In this document: piece by piece, positions 7,185 through 13,811 of the stretch
How the letters are laid out: each line of letters starts with the position of its first letter
Numbering within the stretch: the stretch's first letter is position 1
IMG/VR virus record: IMGVR_UViG_3300031787_000936
Location: 1-22,010 of that record
Length of the DNA: 22,010 nucleotides
From: a virus
Direction: 5' to 3' (one strand)
The notes under the pieces: generated by a model
The model's input: only the letters and a program-made list of their open reading frames with translations
What the model was told of the DNA's origin: nothing
Database searches by the model: none
Made by a program: the position numbers and the translations under genes

Positions 7185-7838
7185 TCACCTCAGCGTCTGG
7201 ATGAAGTCGAAACTGGCGCCGCGGCTGAGCGCCTGACGCCCAGCGCCATAGGTCGGATCCGGCAGAAGGCGCGCCTTGCAGGCCGGTCGGATCAGCGAGA
7301 TCGTGAGCCCTGCGACAGCGCCCGCGCGCAGGTTCGGCACCACCTCGAGCATCGGGGTGAGGCCGCCGCTTGAGGCCGTGCCGCCCACGACGATGCGGTG
7401 CAGCGCGTATCGGACTGGGCTCGCGCCATACTGGAAGGACAGCATGTCGCCTGCGGAAAGGACATATCCCGACGGCAGACCGGTGACGCGCAACTCGCGC
7501 ATGTTCGCGGCGAGGCTGTGGATCGTGGGCGTGGCGGGCCCAAGGATCGCCCCTGTCGGATCGCCGGCGGGGCCGATCTGGCGCGGGTCGTGGCAAAGGA
7601 AGGTCGCACCCGGCTGGTCCATCAGGGCGATCAGCGCCTCCATCCCGGCGTGGTGCGGATGGCTGGCCTGGGCGAGCCGGATCGAGCCGGTCCAGAGCGC
7701 TGCGCCGAGGCTCGCGCTGATGACAGAGCCATCGCCAAGGCGCGTGTGTTCCTGCGGGTGCGAGAGCCGGAACGTCACCTCCTCGATGCGCAGGGCGCCG
7801 AGGAATTGGGCGTGGGTCAGCGGATAGGTCAGCGCCAT
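7185..7838 (-). CDS. Putative distal tail protein (lambda gpM position)
   Basis: This 217-residue protein directly follows the tape measure gene, with the TGATG stop/start overlap at 7838. That is the place of lambda gpM, which links the tube end to the tip. The sequence is beta-rich with no signal peptide or membrane helix. I recognise no named domain with certainty. Motifs such as THAQFLGALRIEEVTFRL at the start and GMEALIALMDQPGATFLCHD in the middle are typical of alphaproteobacterial phage tail proteins annotated only as hypothetical. The assignment rests mainly on gene order. Its downstream end is convergent with the Phd-like gene. Confidence 0.68.
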   Translation of the reverse strand: MALTYPLTHAQFLGALRIEEVTFRLSHPQEHTRLGDGSVISASLGAALWTGSIRLAQASHPHHAGMEALIALMDQPGATFLCHDPRQIGPAGDPTGAILGPATPTIHSLAANMRELRVTGLPSGYVLSAGDMLSFQYGASPVRYALHRIVVGGTASSGGLTPMLEVVPNLRAGAVAGLTISLIRPACKARLLPDPTYGAGRQALSRGASFDFIQTLR

Positions 7839-10273
7839 CAGCCCCTCCGCCGTGGGTCCTGTGCGACGCGCGCGAGGGTGCGCGGCGCGATCAGCCGGTC
7901 ATAGTGCTGCAGCGCGCCGGAGACGCCCGCATTCACCATCTCTTCGATCTCGCGGTTGCCGCGCGCGCCCTCGACATTGACGGAGATCTCCAGTCGCTGC
8001 GGCCCGGCGCCTTGGGTGCCGGCGGCCACGTCGCGGCGCGAGAGTACCCGCTCCCCGCGCTGCAGGATGGTTGGCACCTCGTCGGGCCGCAGCCCGGCCC
8101 AGCCACCACTGTGCAATCTTGGCGCGCCGGCGAAAGCCAGCGCCGGCACCTGCCGGGAATGTCCGGAAAGCCCGACCATGCCGCCGGCATGCGACACGGC
8201 CGCCGTGACATTGCCGCCGCCCCAGGGGCCAAATGCGCTGGAGAGCGCATCGGCGATGGGCCCGAGCACGGCATTGCGGAACTGCAGCACGGCGAGGTCC
8301 TCGAGGATCGAGGCCACCAGCCCCTTGAAGTCGAGCTTGCCGGTCTTCACGAAGGCCCGGAATGCGGTCTCCGCCGAGCGAAACGCGCCCACCAGGCTCT
8401 CGCCCAAGCCCTTGCCCCACTCCTTCGCGTCGCGGGCGTAATCGGCGAGCGCGGCGGAGACAGCGCGCCAGCCGGTGGCGGCATGATTCGCCCCGGCTGA
8501 AGCGTCAGCACCCGCCTGAAGCGCGGCCCCGCCTGCGCGGTTGGCCTGCTCCTCCGTCTCTTCCAGCGCATCGGTCACAAGGCGGGCGGCGCCTTCGGCT
8601 TCCGTCAGCGCATCAGCACCATCACTGCCCGCCGTGGTCACCGCATCCGTCAGCGCCTGCCAACTGGCGAGCGGCGCTGTTGCTCCGCGCGCGAGATCCT
8701 CGGCGGCCTCGCGATAGGCGTTGGCGCTGCCCAGCGCCTCGGTCGCGATCGCCCCGAGACCGAGGTTGGGGACAGCGAGGAGGTTCGTCTCGAACCCGCG
8801 GGCGAAGCCCTCGGCCGCGCGCCCGCCGATGTCGACGGCCTCAGGGACCACCGCCATCCAGTCGCCGAGATCGGGCGGCGCGATCGCCCATTCGGGGCGC
8901 CGACCGCCCAGGGTGAGGAGCGTGTTGATCGCCTCGGTGACGCCCGCGAGACCCGACTGCATCGCCTCGATCAGCGTGTTCATGGCGAGCGCGCCGATGC
9001 GGGCGAATACGTCCGGCAGCGCGTTCCACACCGCCTGCACCGCGTAGAACGTGCCCTGGAAGGTGTTCACCGCCGTATTGCCGAAGCCGACCACATTCTC
9101 GATCGCCGAGGCCATGGCGCCGGCGGCGTCCGACTTGATGTCGAAGAACATCGCCGTGGCCTGCGCCCCCGCCGCCGCGGCACCGAGCCCGATCCGGTCC
9201 CAGACCTCGACCGCGACATCCCTCAGAAGCCCCATCGCCGCCCCGAACCCGCCCGCGCCGCGCGCGAGCTGGCCGAATTGGTAGATCAACTCGCCCGCCC
9301 CCACGATCAGCGCCCCGATCCCGGTGCGGATGAGGGCGCCGCGCAGGAGCGTCAGCGCACCCGAGAGCGTGAGCGTCGCGACACGGGCCGCGACGAAGGC
9401 CGCAACCCAGCGCCCGGCCATGACGCCCGCGACGGCAATGGCGATGGCCGCCAGCCGCTCGAGATTGTCGGCAAGGCCGATCAGCGCCCCCGTCACCGTG
9501 GCGGAGGTGCCAGCCATCCGGTCCCAGGTCCCGACCAGTTGCAGGGCCGCGTTCCCGATCAGCGTGAAGGCATCGCCGATGGTGGCCGGCATGCTGTCTG
9601 CCTCGGCGCGGAGTTGCTCGAGATTGCCGATGAGCGCCCGGCGGATCACATTGCCGGTGATCGCGCCCTGCTGGCCGAGGCCGCGCAGGCCCGAGACGGT
9701 GGTGCCAAGCTCGGCCGCGAGCAACTCGGCCACCCGACCGCCCGAGGCGATCACGGTGTTGAGTTCATCCCCCGACAGTCGGCCGAGCGCCATCGCCTTC
9801 GAGAGCGCGCCCTGCACCGAGGCCGCGCGCTCGGCCTTGGCCCCCGAGACAACGAGTGCGTTGTTCAGCGCTTCGGTGAAGTCGAGCGTCTCGGCCGTGG
9901 AGAGGCCGAGTTCTCGCAGCGCGGTCGCGTTGGCCAGATAGCTCTCGACCGTCAGATCGAGGCTCGAATATGTCCGCCGCGCGACGGCCGCGAGCCGGTC
10001 CATGACGGCCGCGCCCTCGCCCTGCGCCCGCGTCGCAAGGGCGACCCGCGCGCCGAGGTCGGTCCAGCGGTCGGTCATCGCGACGATCTCGCGCAGGCCG
10101 AAGGCTGTCGTCACGAGCCCCGCGAGGCGGCGCAGCGCGACCGCGGCAAGATCGACCTCGCGCGTGATCGCGCGAAACCCCGACTGCCCGGCCTCGCCGA
10201 TCCCCTGCAACTCCGCCCGCACCCGCCGCCCGCCCTCGGCGACCAGCCGGACAGAAACCTGTTTGGTGGCCAT
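7838..10273 (-). CDS. Tail tape measure protein (lambda gpH-like)
   Basis: At 811 residues this is the second longest protein in the window. Tape measures set tail length, guide tube polymerisation and travel with the DNA. Residues about 50-230 match the lambda-type N-terminal region (ALSKAMALGRLSGDELNTVI and GLRGLGQQGAITGNVIRRAL). Residues about 275-330 form a long hydrophobic stretch. Residues about 695-745 carry the C-terminal hallmark HAGGMVGL...LHSGGWAGLRPDEVPTIL...GERVLSR. The protein is Ala-rich and largely helical. The ATG at 10273 has an AAGGA about 10 bases upstream. The higB operator lies only about 22 bases upstream of this start, on the opposite transcription unit, so the two may influence each other. 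Confidence 0.93.
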   Translation of the reverse strand: MATKQVSVRLVAEGGRRVRAELQGIGEAGQSGFRAITREVDLAAVALRRLAGLVTTAFGLREIVAMTDRWTDLGARVALATRAQGEGAAVMDRLAAVARRTYSSLDLTVESYLANATALRELGLSTAETLDFTEALNNALVVSGAKAERAASVQGALSKAMALGRLSGDELNTVIASGGRVAELLAAELGTTVSGLRGLGQQGAITGNVIRRALIGNLEQLRAEADSMPATIGDAFTLIGNAALQLVGTWDRMAGTSATVTGALIGLADNLERLAAIAIAVAGVMAGRWVAAFVAARVATLTLSGALTLLRGALIRTGIGALIVGAGELIYQFGQLARGAGGFGAAMGLLRDVAVEVWDRIGLGAAAAGAQATAMFFDIKSDAAGAMASAIENVVGFGNTAVNTFQGTFYAVQAVWNALPDVFARIGALAMNTLIEAMQSGLAGVTEAINTLLTLGGRRPEWAIAPPDLGDWMAVVPEAVDIGGRAAEGFARGFETNLLAVPNLGLGAIATEALGSANAYREAAEDLARGATAPLASWQALTDAVTTAGSDGADALTEAEGAARLVTDALEETEEQANRAGGAALQAGADASAGANHAATGWRAVSAALADYARDAKEWGKGLGESLVGAFRSAETAFRAFVKTGKLDFKGLVASILEDLAVLQFRNAVLGPIADALSSAFGPWGGGNVTAAVSHAGGMVGLSGHSRQVPALAFAGAPRLHSGGWAGLRPDEVPTILQRGERVLSRRDVAAGTQGAGPQRLEISVNVEGARGNREIEEMVNAGVSGALQHYDRLIAPRTLARVAQDPRRRG

Positions 10274-10286
10274 GGGATCAGGGTCC

Positions 10287-10315
10287 TTGATTCATGTATC
10301 ACGTCGTGATACACG
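10287..10315 (+). promoter_or_regulatory. higBA promoter with a perfect 19-bp operator palindrome
   Basis: TGTATCACG-T-CGTGATACA at 10295-10313 is a perfect inverted repeat with 9-bp arms, the expected form of a HigA operator. A possible -35 TTGATT (10287-10292) lies 17 bases before a possible -10 TACACG (10310-10315). The palindrome is seen directly; the promoter boxes are weaker. The predicted transcript start falls at or near the higB ATG. Confidence 0.7.
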
Positions 10316-10321
10316 GGCATC

Positions 10322-10603
10322 ATGATCATGAGCACCCGCGGAAAGCTCGCCGAGCAGGCCATGACGGGCCAGTTCGGCAAGGGGTTCCCCGCCGATCTGG
10401 TGAAACGAACGCGCGCAATGCTCTCGGCGCTGGATGCGGCGCATGTTCTTGAGGATCTGCGCTTTCCGCCGGGCAACCATCTGGAGGCGCTGAGTGGTGA
10501 CCGGGCGGGCCAGCATTCGGTCCGCATCAATGGCCAATGGCGCATCTGCTTTGTCTGGACCGATCAGGGCCCAGCTGACGTCGAAATCGTGGATTACCAC
10601 TGA
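10322..10603 (+). CDS. higB: HigB-type toxin (RelE superfamily)
   Basis: This 93-residue protein has the HigB 'host inhibition toxin' signature: LEDLRFPPGNHLEAL near 43-57 followed by GDRAGQHSVRINGQWRICFVW and a final VEIVDYH. HigB proteins cleave ribosome-bound mRNA. The C-terminal EIVDYH is typical and the length is normal, so it should be functional. Two starts are possible, 10322 (MIMSTRG) and 10328. I kept the first because the promoter suggests a leaderless mRNA and no Shine-Dalgarno is seen. The gene faces opposite to the tape measure gene, and its antitoxin follows 11 bases downstream, the toxin-first order characteristic of hig loci. Confidence 0.92.
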   Translation: MIMSTRGKLAEQAMTGQFGKGFPADLVKRTRAMLSALDAAHVLEDLRFPPGNHLEALSGDRAGQHSVRINGQWRICFVWTDQGPADVEIVDYH

Positions 10604-10614
10604 AAGGAGCCGCC

Positions 10615-10905
10615 ATGAGCCTGCTGACCCAACCGTCCCACCCCGGCGAGGTGCTCGCTGAGCTCTATCTTGCGCCTTTGGGGATGAAGGCGCCGACGCT
10701 GGCCAGGCAATTGCAGGTCCCCCGCACGCGGATCGAGCGTCTGGTCAAGGGTGAGACAGCGCTCACGGCGGACACGGCCATGCGCCTCGCCGCCTTCTTC
10801 CAGACCACGCCCGAATACTGGATGAACCTGCAGCGGGCCTGGGATCTGGCCCGCGCGCGCGAGACCGTCGACGTATCAGGCATTCAGCCGCTCCACGCTG
10901 CCTGA
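10615..10905 (+). CDS. higA: HigA-type antitoxin (XRE-family HTH)
   Basis: This 96-residue protein begins with SHPGEVLAELYLAPLGMKAPTLARQLQVP and continues with a helix-turn-helix core and the hallmark TADTAMRLAAFFQTTPEYWMNLQ then RAWDL. HigA binds and neutralises HigB and represses the operon through the palindrome before higB. A Shine-Dalgarno (AAGGAG, 7 bases before ATG) supports the start. The 3' end lies within a 53-bp repeat that is shared with the junction beyond vapBC, and its last codons (PLHAA, stop) have a counterpart (PALRAA, stop) there. Confidence 0.93.
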   Translation: MSLLTQPSHPGEVLAELYLAPLGMKAPTLARQLQVPRTRIERLVKGETALTADTAMRLAAFFQTTPEYWMNLQRAWDLARARETVDVSGIQPLHAA

Positions 10906-10942
10906 TCGTACCTCTTCGTTGACATCGCGCTCCATCACCGCC
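10890..10942. repeat. Direct repeat copy 1 flanking vapBC (higA / tail chaperone junction)
   Basis: This segment matches 11725-11777 at 47 of 53 positions by hand alignment, at a constant offset of 835. On the plus strand it encodes the end of HigA. On the minus strand it encodes a remnant of the tail chaperone C terminus, reading MERDVNEEVRSGSVERLNA then stop. The remnant frame is open for about 45 codons upstream but has no visible start. Confidence 0.85.
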
Positions 10943-11037
10943 CCTCCCTGCAGCGCGGCGCTTTCGGGCGAGCGTACCTCTAGCCTTGCAGTGCAGCACC
11001 TGAAGTCGTACTTTCCTTAGATCGATGAGTTGCAGGT

Positions 11038-11256
11038 ATGATGATGGCCGAGACAGCGACCCTCTCGACGAAGTTCCAAATCTCGATCCCCAAGGCGATC
11101 CGGGCGCCCCGGCGGTGGGACGCGGGCCTGACCTTCGCCTTCATACCGAAGGGAACCGGAGTTCTACTGGTGCCGATCCCCAAGCGCGAGACGCTGAAGG
11201 GCATCGCCCGCGGCGCCGATCCACGCGACGTCCGCGATCGCTCGGACCGCGCCTGA
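11038..11256 (+). CDS. vapB: VapB-type antitoxin (AbrB/SpoVT fold)
   Basis: This 72-residue protein has the swapped-hairpin AbrB motif LSTKFQISIPKAIRAPRRW followed by LTFAFIPKGTGVLLVPIPK, and then a short basic-acidic tail (RDVRDRSDRA) of the type that wraps the toxin. VapB neutralises VapC and represses the operon. Three in-frame ATGs (11038, 11041, 11044) are consecutive; the AGG at 11034-11036 would best serve the third. It overlaps vapC as TGATG at 11254-11258. The region between higA and this gene (10906-11037) holds repeat copy 1 and at best a weak promoter (TTGCAG, 17 bases, TACTTT at 11009-11014). Confidence 0.9.
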   Translation: MMMAETATLSTKFQISIPKAIRAPRRWDAGLTFAFIPKGTGVLLVPIPKRETLKGIARGADPRDVRDRSDRA

Positions 11257-11636
11257 TGGTCCTGATCGATACATCAGCCTGGATCGAATGGCTTATGGGA
11301 ACGCCCACAGGTGAGCGCCTCGCGCCGCTTCTGCCCGAGCAGGCCGCCTGGGTGGTGCCTACGATGGTCCAACTCGAGTTGTGCAAATGGCTAACCCGCG
11401 AAGTGGGCGAGGAAAAGGCCGATCAGGTGATCGCGTTCACGCAACTTTGCCGCGTCGTCGATCTCGACACCGCGACTGCACTTGGAGCCGCCGAGGCGTC
11501 GCGCACGCACGGCCTCGCAACTGCTGATGCGATCATCTACGCGACAGCGACCGCAGAGGGCGCGGAACTCGTCACCTGCGACGGGCATTTTGACGGGCTG
11601 CCGGGCGTAACCTTCGTCGCGAAGGTACGCGCGTGA
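11256..11636 (+). CDS. vapC: VapC-type toxin (PIN-domain ribonuclease)
   Basis: This 126-residue protein is a PIN-domain nuclease. The four conserved acidic residues are visible: D5 in LIDTSAW, E41 in MVQLELCKW, D91 in ATADAIIYATA and D109 in LVTCDGHFDGLPGV. VapC toxins cleave tRNA or rRNA with magnesium at this site. All active-site positions are intact, so the toxin is probably active. The ATG overlaps the vapB stop, so translation is coupled. It runs against the phage operon and ends 74 bases before the convergent tail chaperone ORF. I see no convincing terminator in those 74 bases. Confidence 0.94.
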   Translation: MVLIDTSAWIEWLMGTPTGERLAPLLPEQAAWVVPTMVQLELCKWLTREVGEEKADQVIAFTQLCRVVDLDTATALGAAEASRTHGLATADAIIYATATAEGAELVTCDGHFDGLPGVTFVAKVRA

Positions 11637-11710
11637 GATCGGCGCTTGCTGCTCACGGATCATGATTCCCTGCCATCTTGACGGGGTGCGGTCGCGTTAG
11701 CCTCTGCGCG

Positions 11711-11956
11711 TTACCCATCCCGGCGCTCCGCGCTGCCTGATCGCACCTCTTCGTTGACCTTGCGCACCATCGCCGCCTCAACGGTGGGGAGGAGTTCGGC
11801 GATGGCGAGGGAGGGGATGCCGAGCGCCGCGCCCAAGTGCAGCGCGGCGCCCATGTCCCAGCCGATGACGGCGGAACCTGACACCCGCAGCTGCCCCCCG
11901 AGGCGCTGGACCAGATCCCAGACCTGCCAGCCTTCGAGGCTTTGCGGGGCGTTCAA
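11711..11956 (-). CDS. Tail assembly chaperone, T part, made as a -1 frameshift fusion with gpG
   Basis: The open frame encodes SLEGWQVWDLVQRLGGQLRV, GWDMGAALHLGAALGIPSLA and a C-terminal VNEEVRSGSAERRDG. I associate this with the DUF7697-type proteins that follow tail chaperones in alphaproteobacterial phages. A stand-alone start is poor: only TTG at 11956, with no Shine-Dalgarno. However, the same frame is open back to the A_AAA_AAC site at 12046-12052 in the preceding gene, exactly the -1 frame. The fusion would be about 234 residues (123 from gpG plus 111), as in lambda gpGT. The 30 linking codons carry a CxxCxxxCxxC segment. In lambda, gpGT recruits tail tube protein to the tape measure. 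Its 3' end lies in direct repeat copy 2. Confidence 0.8.
   Translation of the reverse strand: MNAPQSLEGWQVWDLVQRLGGQLRVSGSAVIGWDMGAALHLGAALGIPSLAIAELLPTVEAAMVRKVNEEVRSGSAERRDG
11725..11777. repeat. Direct repeat copy 2 flanking vapBC (tail chaperone 3' end)
   Basis: This copy forms the true C-terminal coding end of the tail chaperone fusion on the minus strand. On the plus strand it still reads as a HigA-like ending (PALRAA, stop at 11738-11740), although no higA gene precedes it. Copy 1 is at 10890-10942. Together they bracket the vapBC module. Confidence 0.85.
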
Positions 11957-12414
11957 CCGCGACGGGCAGTCCGGGCAGTCTTGCGGGCAGGCTTGGCAGT
12001 AGTCGCCGCCCCCGCTGAATTCCCACTCGGCAAGGGCGGTGAGGCGTTTTTTTCCGCCTCGAGGATCATGGCGCGGGCGACATAACGGGTCTGGAACGCC
12101 TCGAAGATCGGCCAGATGTCGAGGAGCGCGTCGACCCCCTCAGCGCTCACCGGAACCGGAAAGCCGTTTGCGTCCCCGACACCTTTCCAGTCCCTGATGG
12201 AGACGCGGGCGACGGCCTTGGCCAGGGCAAGTGCGATGCCATCGGTGTCGGGCGCCGCGTCGGAGGGGTCCGCGCCCGCGGGGTCTGGGATCAGCCCCTG
12301 CGCCTCCTTGCGCGCGGCCATCATCAGCGCCGTGGTCATGGGGGCGGCCAGGATCTCGACGCCATGGCCGAGATCGAGCCATTGCGCCTCTTGGGTGAGG
12401 TTCAGCCGCAGCAT
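11953..12414 (-). CDS. Tail assembly chaperone, gpG-like
   Basis: This 153-residue protein lies between the tail tube and tape measure genes, the position of lambda gpG. It begins MLRLNLTQEAQWLDLGHGVEI, has a helical middle and ends in an Ala/Lys/Arg-rich tail (AKPARKTARTARRG). The start at 12414 is one base beyond the tail tube stop. A longer in-frame extension covers the tube gene and is a shadow. Codons 121-123 (GAA AAA AAC) contain an in-frame slippery heptamer, so a fraction of ribosomes should shift to -1 and make the longer GT product. In lambda, gpG coats the tape measure before tail tube polymerisation; the same role is inferred here. Confidence 0.85.
   Translation of the reverse strand: MLRLNLTQEAQWLDLGHGVEILAAPMTTALMMAARKEAQGLIPDPAGADPSDAAPDTDGIALALAKAVARVSIRDWKGVGDANGFPVPVSAEGVDALLDIWPIFEAFQTRYVARAMILEAEKNASPPLPSGNSAGAATTAKPARKTARTARRG
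12006..12052 (-). promoter_or_regulatory. Programmed -1 ribosomal frameshift signal (A_AAA_AAC plus GC stem)
   Basis: On the minus strand the heptamer A AAA AAC occupies 12052 to 12046 and sits correctly in the gpG frame (GAA AAA AAC). Six bases later CCGCCC (12039-12034) can pair with GGGCGG (12011-12006), a 6-bp all-GC stem with a 22-base loop. The -1 frame has no stop from here to 11711. Slippery site, spacing and stem all match known -1 frameshift signals. Confidence 0.88.
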
Positions 12415-12415
12415 C

Positions 12416-13357
12416 TCAGTACGCCTCCCGTGCGTTGATGAGCGTGACCGTGCACATGCGACCGAGGCCTGGGTCACGCGCCGCCTGCCAGTCGAAGGTC
12501 GCCTGCACGCCTTGCGGCCCCGCAATCTCGATCCGGGGACGCGGCAAATAGACGGCGTGGGCCGTGAGCGTCAGGCTCTCGCCCGAAGGTAGCGCATAGG
12601 CGAACTCGAGCGTGCAGGCCTCGCCGTTGATGGCCTGGGTCACCAGCGCCTGGTCGGCAAAGCGCACCACGATATTGCCGGTGAGCGCGGCGATCGACGG
12701 ATCGGCCCCTTCGATCTTGCCGTCCGAGCGGATCGTCTCCACCCGGTCGAGGCTGTTCGTATAGGTGATGTCGGCTGACACCACGTTACCGATGTTCGCA
12801 CCATTGCGGGTCACCGCGCCGTTGAAGTACCCGAACCGTCTGAGCGCCAGCTCGGCTGGCGTGCCGGCCGCCGACGCCGTGGCCACACTCTCGCCCTGCG
12901 CGATGATCCGCGCGGTCGCGGTCAGGAGCCCCGAGCGGCCCATCTGCCAACTGATGCTGTCGAGCTTACAGCCGGCATAGATCGCATAGCGGGGTACCTC
13001 CGGCATCCCGGTCTCGATCGCAAAGGACGGCAGGGTCCAGTTGCCCGACTGGAAGCTATGGGTGAAGGCCGGCTCAGACCCGGTCGTCACGGGCGCCCCG
13101 AAGGCCGCCTTCAGCCAGAAGCCGAATGCCTCGGCATCGATCGGGACGACGACATCGCCATCCGCCGTCAGCGCATCCTTGATGGGCGCCAGCGGATCGC
13201 GGCCATAGCCCAGAAGCTCCGAGGCCAAGAGCGGCTGCTCGGCCCCGAGCGTCGTGCTCGCAAAGGGCATGCGCGTGAAGCCGCTCGCGGGCGGCGTGCC
13301 ATAGGTCGTCTCGAACGCCAGCGCCATCTGCGCCCGCGCCCCCTGGGCTCGTGCCAT
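12416..13357 (-). CDS. Major tail tube protein (lambda gpV-like)
   Basis: This 313-residue protein fits the Phage_tube_2 type. It starts ARAQGARAQMALAFETTYGT then PPASGFTRMPFAS, a segment common in these tube proteins. It continues with EAFGFWLKAAFGAP, SFQSGNWTLPSFAIE and a C-terminal beta-rich part ending FDWQAARDPGLGRMCTVTLIN. It would form the hexameric rings of the non-contractile tube. A Shine-Dalgarno (GGAG, 7-8 bases before ATG) supports the start at 13357. It is followed directly by the gpG/GT chaperone gene, as in lambda. No sheath gene is nearby, consistent with a siphophage. Confidence 0.9.
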   Translation of the reverse strand: MARAQGARAQMALAFETTYGTPPASGFTRMPFASTTLGAEQPLLASELLGYGRDPLAPIKDALTADGDVVVPIDAEAFGFWLKAAFGAPVTTGSEPAFTHSFQSGNWTLPSFAIETGMPEVPRYAIYAGCKLDSISWQMGRSGLLTATARIIAQGESVATASAAGTPAELALRRFGYFNGAVTRNGANIGNVVSADITYTNSLDRVETIRSDGKIEGADPSIAALTGNIVVRFADQALVTQAINGEACTLEFAYALPSGESLTLTAHAVYLPRPRIEIAGPQGVQATFDWQAARDPGLGRMCTVTLINAREAY

Positions 13358-13383
13358 AGTTTGTCTCCGTAAAAGTCAGGTGG

Positions 13384-13806
13384 TCAGGCCAGCGCGTCGC
13401 TGGTGGCGTAATGCAGCACGATCGGCACGATCGCCGCCTTGATGGCCGCTCCGCCCTCGACTGGCAGATCGACGGGCTCCGGCGCCTCCGCCTCGACCCA
13501 GTCGCAGCGGCCACGCAGGGTGCGATCGGCGGCGATGGCCGCCCCGATCCGCCCGATCAGCCGGTCGAAGCGCGCGTCGCGGTCCTCGCCGGTCTGCACG
13601 ATCACCTCGAGTTCGGCACGGTGCTGGTAGTGATACACGAGCGGCGAGAGCGTGACGCCGGGCTCGCCGGGGTTCCCGTCGCGCAGGATCATGAGGCCCG
13701 AGGGCGGGATGCGTTCCGGCAGAACCTCGCCGCGCAGGAGCGGCACATGCGGCACCGTGCGCAAGAGGTCCGCCAAGGCGGTCAGGATGGTCTCGCGGGG
13801 TGTCAT
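13384..13806 (-). CDS. Tail terminator / minor tail protein (lambda gpU-like)
   Basis: This 140-residue protein lies immediately before the tube gene, the place of lambda gpU, which caps the finished tube. The pattern ETILTALADLL at the start, HRAELEVIVQTGE in the middle and AAIKAAIVPIVLHYAT at the end agrees with tail terminator proteins (helix, central strands, final strand ending Y-x-T). The start at 13806 is 5 bases after the stop of the DUF6441 gene. The longer in-frame extension to 14073 lies over that gene and is not supported. Confidence 0.8.
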   Translation of the reverse strand: MTPRETILTALADLLRTVPHVPLLRGEVLPERIPPSGLMILRDGNPGEPGVTLSPLVYHYQHRAELEVIVQTGEDRDARFDRLIGRIGAAIAADRTLRGRCDWVEAEAPEPVDLPVEGGAAIKAAIVPIVLHYATSDALA

Positions 13807-13811
13807 CGGGT

